A DNA stretch of 62,821 bases, taken from positions 1 through 62,821 of the forward strand of contig CAJXVZ010000012.1 in the NCBI GenBank assembly GCA_913062845.1, written 5' to 3'. The stretch comes from an uncultured Psychroflexus sp. GTDB lineage: Bacteria; Bacteroidota; Bacteroidia; Flavobacteriales; Flavobacteriaceae. Under the pieces are notes generated by a model, which was not told where the DNA came from, did not search any database, and worked only from the letters and a program-made list of their open reading frames with translations. Both the position numbers and the translations under genes were made by a program. Shown here piece by piece: positions 35,757-44,651 of this stretch (position 1 is its first letter; each line of letters opens with the position of its first letter).

Positions 35757-35781
35757 GCAAAATTTATTTTAAAACACTTTA

Positions 35782-37227
35782 CTAATAATAAGTAAATCTT
35801 CTCACTCTCGCAATATGCTTGGCCAGTCTAATCACCTGATGGCTATAGCCGTATTCATTGTCATACCAGACATACAGAATACAGCTTTTGGGATGTTCCG
35901 AAATCGTGGCGTTGCTATCAAATATCGACGGGGCAGAATTTCCAATAATGTCGCTTGACACTAATTCATTGTTAATCGAATATTTGATTTGCTCAACCAA
36001 ATCGCCTTCCAACGCATATGTTTTGATACAGGCGTTGATGCTTTCAACGCTTACATCAGATTTTAAATTGAGCTTCAAAATAGCTAAAGATCCGTTTGGT
36101 ACAGGAACTCTTATGGCGTTTGAAGTCAGTTTTCCTTCAAGCTGAGGTAAAGCTTTGGCCACAGCTTTTCCGGCACCGGTTTCTGTAATGACCATATTGA
36201 TGGCAGCGGCGCGTCCACGGCGGTATTTTTTGTGCATATTATCCACCAAATTCTGGTCGTTGGTATAAGCGTGTATGGTTTCCAGATGGCCGTTTTCGAT
36301 GCCAAAAGTATCTTCAATGGCTTTGAGAACCGGTGTAATGGCATTTGTCGTACAGGAAGCTGCAGAAAAAATATCGTGTTCATCCAGGTCATAGTCGTTT
36401 TGGTTGACCCCGTGAACGATATTTGGTATGCCTTTCCCTGGAGCCGTAAGTAAGACTTTGGAAATACCATTCGCTTTTAAATGTCTGCTCAAGGCTTCTT
36501 TATCTCTGAAGGCTCCTGTATTGTCTAAAACTAAAGCCTCGTTTATACCATAGCTTGTATAATCAATATCTTCAGGTTGATGGGCAGAGATCAGGTGAAC
36601 GGTTGTACCATTTATGATAAGCGCTTTATTATCGTAATCAGGGATTACAGAACCATGAAATTCACCGTGTATAGAGTCACTTTTCAGTAAAGATAAACGT
36701 TTATCAATGATTTCATTTGTAATGTCTCCTCTGGTGACAATAGCTCTTAACCTCAATTGATTGCCATTACCTGTTTTGGTCATCAGTTCACGAGCCAATA
36801 ATCTACCTATCCTACCAAACCCATACAAAACAACGTCTCTTGGCGTGATTCGTGAATGGTATTCTATGCCCATTAATTTAGATACCAGAAAGTCATCGAT
36901 ATCTTCATACTCTTGACTTTCAAATTGAAATTCATAAGTCAGTTTTCCCAGGTCGATTTTTGCAGGCGGGGTTCCCATGAGGAGCAGCGCATCTGCTATT
37001 TTTAAGGAATCCACCACGCTGATCGGTTTTTCTACAAAGGCTTGCGTGTAATGATGAAGATCAAGGACTTCTGCTACACTTTTGTCAATTAAGGTGTTTC
37101 TAAAAATAACGAGTTCGACACCTCTGTCAAACCATAAATGCTGAACGGTTTTGATGAGTTGAGCGGCGGTTTTACTCATTTTGGCTTGTTCAGACAACTG
37201 AACATCGATGTGTTGTAAGGTTGGCAT
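35782..37227 (-). CDS. gap: Glyceraldehyde-3-phosphate dehydrogenase, long form
   Basis: 481 residues from the ATG at 37227. The GAPDH core begins near residue 130 with the NAD site VLYGFGRIGRLLAREL and has the catalytic SAASCTTNA Cys and TIHAYTNDQ His. Ordinary GAPDH is about 335 residues; the first ~130 residues here are a helical extension seen in a second GAPDH type of Bacteroidota and some other bacteria. It interconverts glyceraldehyde-3-phosphate and 1,3-bisphosphoglycerate. The long form may serve gluconeogenesis, which is inference. A -7 box at 37249-37256 excludes the start at 37260. Confidence 0.93.
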   Translation of the reverse strand: MPTLQHIDVQLSEQAKMSKTAAQLIKTVQHLWFDRGVELVIFRNTLIDKSVAEVLDLHHYTQAFVEKPISVVDSLKIADALLLMGTPPAKIDLGKLTYEFQFESQEYEDIDDFLVSKLMGIEYHSRITPRDVVLYGFGRIGRLLARELMTKTGNGNQLRLRAIVTRGDITNEIIDKRLSLLKSDSIHGEFHGSVIPDYDNKALIINGTTVHLISAHQPEDIDYTSYGINEALVLDNTGAFRDKEALSRHLKANGISKVLLTAPGKGIPNIVHGVNQNDYDLDEHDIFSAASCTTNAITPVLKAIEDTFGIENGHLETIHAYTNDQNLVDNMHKKYRRGRAAAINMVITETGAGKAVAKALPQLEGKLTSNAIRVPVPNGSLAILKLNLKSDVSVESINACIKTYALEGDLVEQIKYSINNELVSSDIIGNSAPSIFDSNATISEHPKSCILYVWYDNEYGYSHQVIRLAKHIARVRRFTYY

Positions 37228-37248
37228 GATTAGTTTTTTATTTTTTTG

Positions 37249-37256
37249 CAAAAATA
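37249..37256 (-). promoter_or_regulatory. Candidate -7 element of gap
   Basis: On the minus strand TATTTTTG matches TAnnTTTG, 21 bases before the ATG at 37227. It supports that start over the upstream one. Confidence 0.4.
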
Positions 37257-37375
37257 TCAAACTATATCGTTTTCGTAAAATGAATCAGAGCTTATTTTTA
37301 ATTAGTCTTTTATCTCTTCACTAAATTTGAAATAAAAAATTATTTCCAAATGCGTTTTAAAATCAACTAAGAATT

Positions 37376-38176
37376 TTATTCAAAGAATTCATCATCTAAT
37401 GAATAATTGAAAGTACCATTTGTGAGATCAAAAGGACCGCTTATTTGACCGTCATTATCTGTTTTGTTATATGGTAACTCAAAAGTACCTGATATGACTT
37501 TGTTTTCAAGATCAAACTCCGTAACGGTGAGTGTTCCTCCTGTCTCTAAAGCAAAAGCTGAAGAGCCATCCTCGTAAAAGAAATTTAAATCTACATGTGG
37601 TAGAGCTTCTGTTAAGCCTTGTTCATTATCGTTAGGATTTATGGCGTAATTTGTCATATCATAAGTGCCGACCTGCCATGCATTTTCAGGTATAAATAAT
37701 ACAATTTCTCTTGTCTCATTTGTTATTGTACCTGATGAATAAGTGTTATTGCCCTGTATTCTTAAAAAATTTACCTCATTATTGGGAAAGGTTACTACGC
37801 CTACAGCGTTATTGTTTAATAAACCAAAAAAGTTAGGTTTCATATCATCATACTGAATACCATCAAAAAAGGCAGTCATAAATGCAAATGATTGTTGAGA
37901 TGTGTTAGTTTCGCAATTTCCTAAAGCGTCTATTTGTTCTTGTATTATCCCTGATTCATCACCGCATTGATCTATTTGTTCTAACAACACAGCTTTATAA
38001 GCGTTGCATGATGCTGTATATTCATTAGAATCTGCATTTGCTAAATTTTCAGCAGCTACTATAGAATTTAGCGTGGCCTCTTCACATAAATTTTGTAACT
38101 CAAACTCGACCGGCTCATTATTACATGAACCAAAAATAAAAATTGACAGGACTAAAACGGCAAAAAACTTTTTCAT
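37376..38176 (-). CDS. Lipoprotein, DUF6252-like
   Basis: A 266-residue predicted lipoprotein with the lipobox IFGSC (Cys18). Residues 25-95 are helical with several cysteines (NLCEEATLN, DQCGDESG, LGNCETN). The C-terminal part is a beta domain whose ending, LTVTEFDLENKVISGTFELP, resembles the DUF6252 lipoproteins of Flavobacteriia. Its role is unknown. It stands alone between gap and lysS on the same strand, with more than 100 bases on each side. Confidence 0.78.
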   Translation of the reverse strand: MKKFFAVLVLSIFIFGSCNNEPVEFELQNLCEEATLNSIVAAENLANADSNEYTASCNAYKAVLLEQIDQCGDESGIIQEQIDALGNCETNTSQQSFAFMTAFFDGIQYDDMKPNFFGLLNNNAVGVVTFPNNEVNFLRIQGNNTYSSGTITNETREIVLFIPENAWQVGTYDMTNYAINPNDNEQGLTEALPHVDLNFFYEDGSSAFALETGGTLTVTEFDLENKVISGTFELPYNKTDNDGQISGPFDLTNGTFNYSLDDEFFE

Positions 38177-38433
38177 TAAAATAAATTTGAGTACAAAAAT
38201 ACCTATATTATTTATTGTAGTGATGTAAAACTGTGAACAAAAAAAATCAGTAAAACACCAAAAGTCGCTTTATCAAATTTTAATCCCTGAATCACTCTAC
38301 AATTCAGTTGAATCCAAAAAACCAAGAGCCTATGCTAATCTCCTTACTGCAAGATGGTATCAATAAAAATTCGAACATATTTTATATTAAAGTATGTTTT
38401 ACTTTTCTTATGGCTTTCTATGCAGATCGGTTT

Positions 38434-40125
38434 TTAAATTCTACTAACAAACAAGCCTTCATCCGTCTTATCAACCCTGGCCAGTTCTTTGGCGCGAAGA
38501 CCTTTTAAGGCTTTGTCCCATTTTTTGTTAGAAAGTCCGCTTTGATCTTTAGCTTCATTCAATTCTAAAACGTCAGTATTTTTTAGAAGTTCCATGACTA
38601 CTTTTTCCTCTGCAGAAAGTTCAACTTTCTTTCTTTCAGGTTTCATTTGAGGGAAGAACAGCACTTCCTGTATTGAAGGATTATTGGTCAGGAACATCAC
38701 TAATCTGTCCATACCAATTCCTAAACCGGATGTTGGAGGCATACCGTATTCCAGAGCACGTAAAAAGTCATAATCTATAAACTCTGTCGCTTCTTCATCA
38801 CCTTTTTTGGATAGCTTCAATTGTTCTTCGAAACGTTCTCTTTGATCGATAGGATCATTCAACTCGGAATAAGCGTTGGCGATTTCTTTACCACAAACCA
38901 TGAGTTCAAAACGTTCGGTCAGTTCAGGATTTTCACGATGTGTCTTACACAGCGGACTCATTTCTTTGGGATAGTCTGTAATGAATGTTGGCTGTATAAA
39001 GTTAGGTTCACATTTTTCTCCAAAGATCTCATCGATCAGCTTACCTTTACCCATGGTGTCGTCAACCTCTATCTCCATGTCGAGACAGGCCTGTCTTAAT
39101 TCAGCTTCGGTTTTTCCGGTAATGTCAAAACCTGTGTATTTTTTTATGGCATCTGTCATAGAAATTCGCTTATAAGGCGCTTTAAAATCTATGTTGTGCG
39201 CTTTAAAAGTGGCTTTGGTCGTGCCATTGACTGCTTTTGCACAATGCTCCAAAAGTTGTTCTGTGAAGCGCATCATCCAATTGTAGTCCTTATAAGCCAC
39301 ATAAATTTCCATGGCAGTAAATTCAGGATTGTGTGTGCGGTCCATGCCTTCATTCCTGAAGTTTTTTGAAAATTCATAAACGCCATCAAAACCACCTACA
39401 ATCAATCTTTTCAAATACAATTCATTCGCAATTCTCAGGTACAAAGGGATATCCAAAGCGTTATGATGAGTGATAAATGGTTTAGCTGCAGCACCACCGG
39501 GAATAGGCTGAAGCACCGGCGTTTCCACTTCCATATAGCCTTCTCTATTGAAGAAATCCCGCATGGCGGCAAAAAGTTTTGTGCGCTTTACAAAAATATC
39601 TTTCACATGTGGGTTTACGGCCAAATCTGCATATCGCTGTCTGTAGCGCTGTTCAGGATCGGTAAAACCATCATATTCATTACCTTCCTTGTCTTTTTTT
39701 GGCAAAGGCAAAGGTTTCAAGGCTTTGCTGATGAGCTTAAAGTCTTTAACTTTAACCGTCATTTCACCGACCTGGGTCTTAAACAATTCACCTTCAATAT
39801 GGATGAAGTCTCCAATATCTAAAAGCTTTTTGTAAATATCGTTGTATTGGGTTTTGTCTTCGCCCGGACATATTTCGTCCCGGTTAAAGTACACCTGAAT
39901 TCGGCCTTGGGCATCCTGAAGTTCAGCGAAAGAAGCTTTACCTTGAATTCGTCTTGACATCAAGCGACCAGCAACAGACACCTTTTTATTTTCTTCAAAA
40001 TTTTCTTTAATAGATTTGGTGTTGCTATCAACTTTTACCTCATCGGCGGGATAAGGATTGATACCATTTTTTCTGAGTTGCTCTAACTTCTGTCTGCGAA
40101 CGATTTCTTGTTCAGATAAGGCCAT
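38434..40125 (-). CDS. lysS: Lysyl-tRNA synthetase, class II
   Basis: 563 residues from the ATG at 40125 (MALSEQEIVRRQKLEQLR). An N-terminal OB-fold anticodon-binding domain (about 45-155) is followed by the class II core, with motif 2 FRNEGMDRTHNPEFTAME and motif 3 GLGIGMDRLVMF. A C-terminal tail of about 65 residues (EEKVVMELLKNTDVLELN) looks like a small winged-helix extension, as in other Bacteroidota LysS. The enzyme charges tRNA-Lys. The start at 40185 is rejected because a TATCTTTG -7 box lies at 40148-40155 between the two. Confidence 0.96.
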   Translation of the reverse strand: MALSEQEIVRRQKLEQLRKNGINPYPADEVKVDSNTKSIKENFEENKKVSVAGRLMSRRIQGKASFAELQDAQGRIQVYFNRDEICPGEDKTQYNDIYKKLLDIGDFIHIEGELFKTQVGEMTVKVKDFKLISKALKPLPLPKKDKEGNEYDGFTDPEQRYRQRYADLAVNPHVKDIFVKRTKLFAAMRDFFNREGYMEVETPVLQPIPGGAAAKPFITHHNALDIPLYLRIANELYLKRLIVGGFDGVYEFSKNFRNEGMDRTHNPEFTAMEIYVAYKDYNWMMRFTEQLLEHCAKAVNGTTKATFKAHNIDFKAPYKRISMTDAIKKYTGFDITGKTEAELRQACLDMEIEVDDTMGKGKLIDEIFGEKCEPNFIQPTFITDYPKEMSPLCKTHRENPELTERFELMVCGKEIANAYSELNDPIDQRERFEEQLKLSKKGDEEATEFIDYDFLRALEYGMPPTSGLGIGMDRLVMFLTNNPSIQEVLFFPQMKPERKKVELSAEEKVVMELLKNTDVLELNEAKDQSGLSNKKWDKALKGLRAKELARVDKTDEGLFVSRI

Positions 40126-40147
40126 GCTAAATTTATTTTTTAGGGCG

Positions 40148-40155
40148 CAAAGATA
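40148..40155 (-). promoter_or_regulatory. Candidate -7 element of lysS
   Basis: On the minus strand TATCTTTG matches TAnnTTTG exactly, 22 bases before the chosen start. No good -33 TTG lies at the usual distance. Confidence 0.4.
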
Positions 40156-40188
40156 AGGTGTTTTCAGGACATAGCGATATTGCACTTA

Positions 40189-40962
40189 TCACATCATAAT
40201 CTTAAATGGATGTTTTAAGCCTTTGAATTTATCAAGTTTGGCAACCAGAGAACCAACAGCAAGTTCGGCCTCAATCTGAATCGGAATTTTGTTTTTATCG
40301 TCGGATATCCATACGGTCACACCTTCTTCTTCTTTGAAAACCCGCCCTGATTTCACAAAGGGCTTGAAGACCAGGCAACGCACATTACCAAATTTAGTGT
40401 CTATAACTTCTTTGCCAACAAACTTGGCTTTAAAGTCAAAATTTTCCTCATCAAAAAACATATTAAGTTCAAATTCATCCCCCTTTTTGAGGTTATTCTC
40501 ATCAACCTTGTTTCTCAAGTAAAACAACGCAGACATCATATCCTGTGAATTTGGTTTAAAGCTATGTTTATGTATGGTATCTTTTTTGAGATTTTTAACG
40601 GTAGCGATGTTGTTGATGTGATCGAAATAAATTTCTTTGTCTTTTGTATATCCACCTTCATAAGTGTCTCTTACAAATTTGTAAGGTATACTTTTTTCAA
40701 CGTCCAGATAGGTTTCGAATCTGTCCCTTACTTTGAAAAAAACATCCAACAGGCCGGTTGATTTCCCGTAACCAATAATATGATGCACAGGTTTATCATT
40801 TATAGAGTCTGCTTCAATTGAAATATTAGCTCTACTGGCATTAAACCATCCGTATTTCACTTTATAACTAAGCCATTCTCCGTTTTTAAAGGCTTTTTCC
40901 TGTGCTGTTCCTAAGTTATAACAGATTATATAAATTAAGACTGCTAAAATATTTTTGGTCAT
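40189..40962 (-). CDS. DUF3108 domain protein
   Basis: 257 residues from the ATG at 40962, giving a signal peptide (MTKNILAVLIYIICYNLGTA) cut near AQE. A frame to 41019 adds 19 polar residues before the leader and is less likely. The mature protein fits DUF3108: NGEWLSYKVKYGWFNASRAN at the start and VTVWISDDKNKIPIQIEAEL near the end. The family is periplasmic and predicted to be beta-rich, with no proven function. It lies just upstream of lysS on the same strand. Confidence 0.82.
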   Translation of the reverse strand: MTKNILAVLIYIICYNLGTAQEKAFKNGEWLSYKVKYGWFNASRANISIEADSINDKPVHHIIGYGKSTGLLDVFFKVRDRFETYLDVEKSIPYKFVRDTYEGGYTKDKEIYFDHINNIATVKNLKKDTIHKHSFKPNSQDMMSALFYLRNKVDENNLKKGDEFELNMFFDEENFDFKAKFVGKEVIDTKFGNVRCLVFKPFVKSGRVFKEEEGVTVWISDDKNKIPIQIEAELAVGSLVAKLDKFKGLKHPFKIMM

Positions 40963-41153
40963 ATTGGTGTTGGTTTTACGGTTTTGATCAGAAAAGTTCA
41001 ATAACCATACCTTTTTCACTTCTGATCAAAATATACTACCCATAAGACAACTGTATTTTGAAAAACCCTAATCTTATCATCATAGTATTGTAAACAAATT
41101 TATAAATATTTGTTCCTTTGGATGATGATTATTAAAATATTTAGGATAAATCT

Positions 41154-42950
41154 CTAGATCAGATCAAAATACCAGGGGATGAAGAAGCTTGCCGTTGCCC
41201 AAAAACAAATATTAAGTATAATACCGACCCTGAAAAAATCCTTGAAGCGGTATTGGCCGGCACTGTAGACCATGGTGTTGGTTTGGTAACCAATAGGCGT
41301 CATAAAAGTTGCAGAGGCTGCAAGCATGATTGTGATCAAAAATGGAATAGCACTGGTCTCCAGGCTTGTGGCTGTGGCAATAGCAATGGGTGCCATAAGT
41401 GCTGCCGAGGCATTATTGGACATGACTTCGGTAAGTAGAGATGTAGTGATATAAAGCCCTGAAATGATGGCCACGATACCATATGGACTTAACTGTGTTA
41501 GCATCAATTCTGCAATAATAATGTCAAGGTCTGTTTTATCAATTGCCAGGCCAAGACTCAGTGCGCCTGCTAAAAGAAATATAATTTTCCAGTTTATAGC
41601 CCGGTAAACGTCTTTCATTCTCAGAACCTTAGTTAGCACCAAAAAAGTTACAGCACTTATTGAGCCTGTAAGAATATCAATTACATTAAATGCAGCAAGC
41701 CCTACCATGGTGAAAATGAGAGCTGTTACCATGATAAATTGTTTTTTATTAAAATCCGTGAGGTAGTCGGCAGATAATATCACAAATGGCGCATCCTGTT
41801 CTGATTCCTTTTTCTTAAGCTCTTTGATGTAATGTGATTTTACTTCCGCAAGAATCACGTCACCTGCACTCAGTCTCACATTATACAAATCATTTTGCAT
41901 GATATCTCTGCGGTGTTTAATGGCTATAGGAATAGCTCTGTATCGTCTCCTGAAGTCAAGTTCTCCTAAAGTTTTGCCATGAATTTCTGATGATGAGGTA
42001 ATGACCATCTCAACGAGAGCAGCATTTTTTCCCATCAGGTCATCTTCACCAATTTTTAGCGGAGAAACAGCAAAGGATTTGGCTTTATCTTTCAGAGATT
42101 TTATTTTTTCAGGATGGCACTTCACCTTCAATACGTCATTCGCTTTGAGAATAAAATCACCCTGAGGCATGCTTAATGCTTCATCCCTGCGCTTTATTTC
42201 AATAATATCCATATTGAATTCTGTGACCAATTCAGAATCCATGATTTGTTTATCAACCGAGTTTGAATTTTCTAGCAATTCTATTTCAGTGATGTACTGG
42301 TTAAAGTCGATCGATTTTCTTAAGGTTTTACTGGCTAAATTTTTGGGTAATAATTTTATCCCAATAATTGACATATAAATGACACCGATGACCATGAGAA
42401 TAACAGCAACGGGCGTCATACTGAACATGTTGAGTCCTTCAATACCGTTTTCTTCTGCTATACCACTTACAAGAATATTAGTTGAAGTACCAATAAGCGT
42501 GCACATCCCACCAAAAATTGAAGCAAAGGATAAAGGAATAAGCATCTTTGCAGGGTCTTGTCCTGAAGTGTGCGCAATCTGAATAACAACCGGAATGAAC
42601 ATGGCTACGACGGGCGTATTGTTTACAAACGCTGAAATGATAGCGATCATGAGCATCATAAGGACCATACCCACATTAAATTTATACCTAAAAAATTTTG
42701 ATAACCTGTGAGCCAATACCTGCAACGCACCTGTTTTTAGAAGCGCGGCACTGAGAACAAACATAAAGGCGACGGTTATAGTGGCCTTATTGCTAAAACC
42801 ATTTATACCTTCCTGAGGCGTAAGTACACCCGTGAGAACTAAAGCAATAAGAATAAGAATAGCAACAAGATCTACCGGAAGAGCCTCCGTAGCAAAAAGC
42901 ACTATGGCGATGATTATAATTCCTAAAGTTATTAACGCAGCTGTTGTCAT
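41154..42950 (-). CDS. SLC13-family anion permease with two TrkA-C domains
   Basis: 598 residues from the ATG at 42950; the longer start at 42971 adds seven residues. The membrane parts, about 1-180 and 390-598, have the DASS/ArsB-like fold (AVLVLMML-type helices, [27 protein letters not shown]). Between them are two TrkA-C/RCK_C ligand-binding domains (about 200-370: [20 protein letters not shown], then [20 protein letters not shown]). Such proteins move sulfate, dicarboxylates or other anions with sodium. The substrate is not readable from the sequence. Confidence 0.88.
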   Translation of the reverse strand: MTTAALITLGIIIIAIVLFATEALPVDLVAILILIALVLTGVLTPQEGINGFSNKATITVAFMFVLSAALLKTGALQVLAHRLSKFFRYKFNVGMVLMMLMIAIISAFVNNTPVVAMFIPVVIQIAHTSGQDPAKMLIPLSFASIFGGMCTLIGTSTNILVSGIAEENGIEGLNMFSMTPVAVILMVIGVIYMSIIGIKLLPKNLASKTLRKSIDFNQYITEIELLENSNSVDKQIMDSELVTEFNMDIIEIKRRDEALSMPQGDFILKANDVLKVKCHPEKIKSLKDKAKSFAVSPLKIGEDDLMGKNAALVEMVITSSSEIHGKTLGELDFRRRYRAIPIAIKHRRDIMQNDLYNVRLSAGDVILAEVKSHYIKELKKKESEQDAPFVILSADYLTDFNKKQFIMVTALIFTMVGLAAFNVIDILTGSISAVTFLVLTKVLRMKDVYRAINWKIIFLLAGALSLGLAIDKTDLDIIIAELMLTQLSPYGIVAIISGLYITTSLLTEVMSNNASAALMAPIAIATATSLETSAIPFLITIMLAASATFMTPIGYQTNTMVYSAGQYRFKDFFRVGIILNICFWATASFFIPWYFDLI

Positions 42951-43002
42951 GAAGCTATAAAAAGTCAGCAAATATATTAATTCCTACCAAATTAGTAGAC
43001 AT

Positions 43003-43449
43003 TTATTGAACAGTCTTTTTGTTGAGTTGTTGAAAATAGAATGCTGGTAACAGAATAATGACAAGCAAAGGTTGAATAAGAAATCGCCTGACATAAAATA
43101 AACGCATGTAATACTCTGAAACGATGTTATTCTCAATAATCCAGAAAAGTGTAAAACAAACGACGAAGAGAAAGACATACAGCAATAAGCTGAATTTTAT
43201 ATAATTTTTTTTTCTGAATATTATCCAGATTATGAATAATGATGCTAAAGTATTAAGGAAGTATCTGAAACTAATATTTAAACTGTAGACCCAGAAATCC
43301 AGGTCGGGAAATTCAGCATCAAGGAAATTTCCGTGATAGAAATCTATTAAGGGGTCATGAAAAAGGCTTTGCTCAAATAATCTGATCGCAGCAAGGCAAA
43401 ATACTCCAAAAATAAAGCCGGAAAATGTTTGAAGCTTCTTCAATTTCAC
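43003..43449 (-). CDS. Exosortase F-associated membrane protein
   Basis: A 148-residue protein with about four hydrophobic helices (SGFIFGVFCLAAIRLF; FLNTLASLFIIWIIF; FVVCFTLFWIIENNIV; LVIILLPAFYF). It overlaps the end of the exosortase gene by 4 bases (ATGA). Position, size and membrane topology fit the XrtF partner found next to exosortase F in Flavobacteriia. Its exact role is unknown; it is assumed to help XrtF process or display surface proteins. Confidence 0.85.
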   Translation of the reverse strand: MKLKKLQTFSGFIFGVFCLAAIRLFEQSLFHDPLIDFYHGNFLDAEFPDLDFWVYSLNISFRYFLNTLASLFIIWIIFRKKNYIKFSLLLYVFLFVVCFTLFWIIENNIVSEYYMRLFYVRRFLIQPLLVIILLPAFYFQQLNKKTVQ

Positions 43450-43991
43450 TTTGTTTTTTTGTAATTCTTAATCCAATATAACCACAATAAAAAAACGACA
43501 CCATAGATAAAAAGCGGAAATAAAATATCGTGCAAAAAGTCCCTGTATTCGGGATAAAAATGCAAGCCCAATGTTAGAAGACCAATACGCAGAACGTTTA
43601 AAATATAAATGATCAGACTACCTGCAAGAATGAATATCAAAGTAGATTTCAGCGTTTTCCAGAAGGCTAAAATGAAAGACATAAATAAAATAATCACACT
43701 TATGCTGTTACAACCTTCAATGATTCTTACGACATAAGCATTGTCTATACCAATCATCATCGAAGATGTGTTTGGGTCTTTAGTGAAATAGGTGTTGTAT
43801 CCAAGAAGTTTTATGAAATTATAGCTTTGTTCAGCAACCTGGTGTGTTATAAAATCCGGATAGTAATTTTCGGATGGCAAATAATTGAGATAAGCCTGAT
43901 AGAGCAGAGTCAAGACAATGTAACTGCCAAAAAATAATCCTAAAAATTTGATGACGGCTTTGTTGTTTCGAATTGTGGATTTTAAACCCAT
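43446..43991 (-). CDS. xrtF: Exosortase family protein XrtF
   Basis: About 181 residues from the ATG at 43991; a frame to 44039 adds 16 less likely residues. It is a multi-helix membrane transpeptidase-like protein with the exosortase catalytic trio: Cys94 in IIEGCNSISV, Arg135 in LNVLRIGLL and His154 in FLHDILFP. Exosortases cut C-terminal sorting signals of exported proteins and may attach them to surface polymer. No substrate with a recognisable XrtF-type C-terminal signal was found in this window. It is co-transcribed with its partner gene (4-base overlap). Confidence 0.92.
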   Translation of the reverse strand: MGLKSTIRNNKAVIKFLGLFFGSYIVLTLLYQAYLNYLPSENYYPDFITHQVAEQSYNFIKLLGYNTYFTKDPNTSSMMIGIDNAYVVRIIEGCNSISVIILFMSFILAFWKTLKSTLIFILAGSLIIYILNVLRIGLLTLGLHFYPEYRDFLHDILFPLFIYGVVFLLWLYWIKNYKKTK

Positions 43992-44078
43992 CGGACAAGA
44001 ATAATTTTTTAACAAAGTTATATAAATGCCCGGCAACAAGAGATAATAAAGAATAAATACTTTTGAAAAAAATTAAAA

Positions 44079-44564
44079 ATGGATACAAAAGTAATATTGT
44101 CAGAAGTAGAAAGCATTTTAAAATCAAAAACTGTTTTATCCGAGAAGTTGAGGCAGATTTGCACCTATCTGAAGGAAACTATTGATCACTACGATTGGGT
44201 TGGTTTTTATTTTGCCAATCATGAAAAAAAGACCTTACACCTTGGACCTTATGACGGAGAGGAGACAGATCACACCGTAATACCTTTTGGGAAGGGCATT
44301 TGCGGACAAGTAGCAGAAAGTAATGAGACATTTCTAGTTGAAGATGTTCATGCACAGGATAATTATATTGCCTGTAGTATACATGTAAAATCTGAAATTG
44401 TTGTGCCCTTATTTGTCGATGGTAAAAATATTGGTCAGATTGATATTGATTCCAACACTTCAAACGCATTTACTACTGAAGATCAAAAATTGCTGACAGA
44501 CATCAATTTATTAATAGCAGAAGAAATTAAAGAGAATACAACCGTAGTCGACCAATTTCTTTAA
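44079..44564 (+). CDS. GAF domain protein, free methionine-R-sulfoxide reductase-like
   Basis: A 161-residue single GAF domain. It follows the fRMsr pattern: DWVGFYFAN, then LGPYDGEETDHTVIPFGKG, GICGQVAES, DVHAQDNYIAC and SEIVVPLF. Two of the three family cysteines are present (in GICGQ and YIACS). The third, in the loop after GPY.G, is replaced by acidic/polar residues. It would reduce free methionine-R-sulfoxide in the cytoplasm, or sense ligands if the missing Cys matters. It is divergent from xrtF and convergent with pgk, and is closed by a strong shared terminator. Confidence 0.85.
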   Translation: MDTKVILSEVESILKSKTVLSEKLRQICTYLKETIDHYDWVGFYFANHEKKTLHLGPYDGEETDHTVIPFGKGICGQVAESNETFLVEDVHAQDNYIACSIHVKSEIVVPLFVDGKNIGQIDIDSNTSNAFTTEDQKLLTDINLLIAEEIKENTTVVDQFL

Positions 44565-44597
44565 TGTTATCTTTATGTCCTTGTGATATAAATTATT

Positions 44598-44636
44598 AAA
44601 ATATAAAGCCCTTGAATGTCAAGGGCTTTATATTTT
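44598..44636. terminator. Bidirectional terminator between the GAF gene and pgk
   Basis: A perfect 18-bp stem runs from AAAATATAAAGCCCTTGA to its exact reverse complement across the 3-base loop ATG. The outer A/T part supplies a T-run on both strands. It lies 34 bases after the GAF stop and 16 bases after the pgk stop. Confidence 0.92.
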
Positions 44637-44651
44637 AGTAAATGTGAGATT

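Noticed and set aside
34068-35781. Genomic island or integron based on the sharp inverted repeats
   Set aside because: Only one IS and a small non-coding element are present; no integrase, cargo gene or attachment site was seen.
38308-38508. Short plus-strand open frame overlapping the 3' end of lysS
   Set aside because: It overlaps a certain gene, has no family resemblance and no promoter-like motif.
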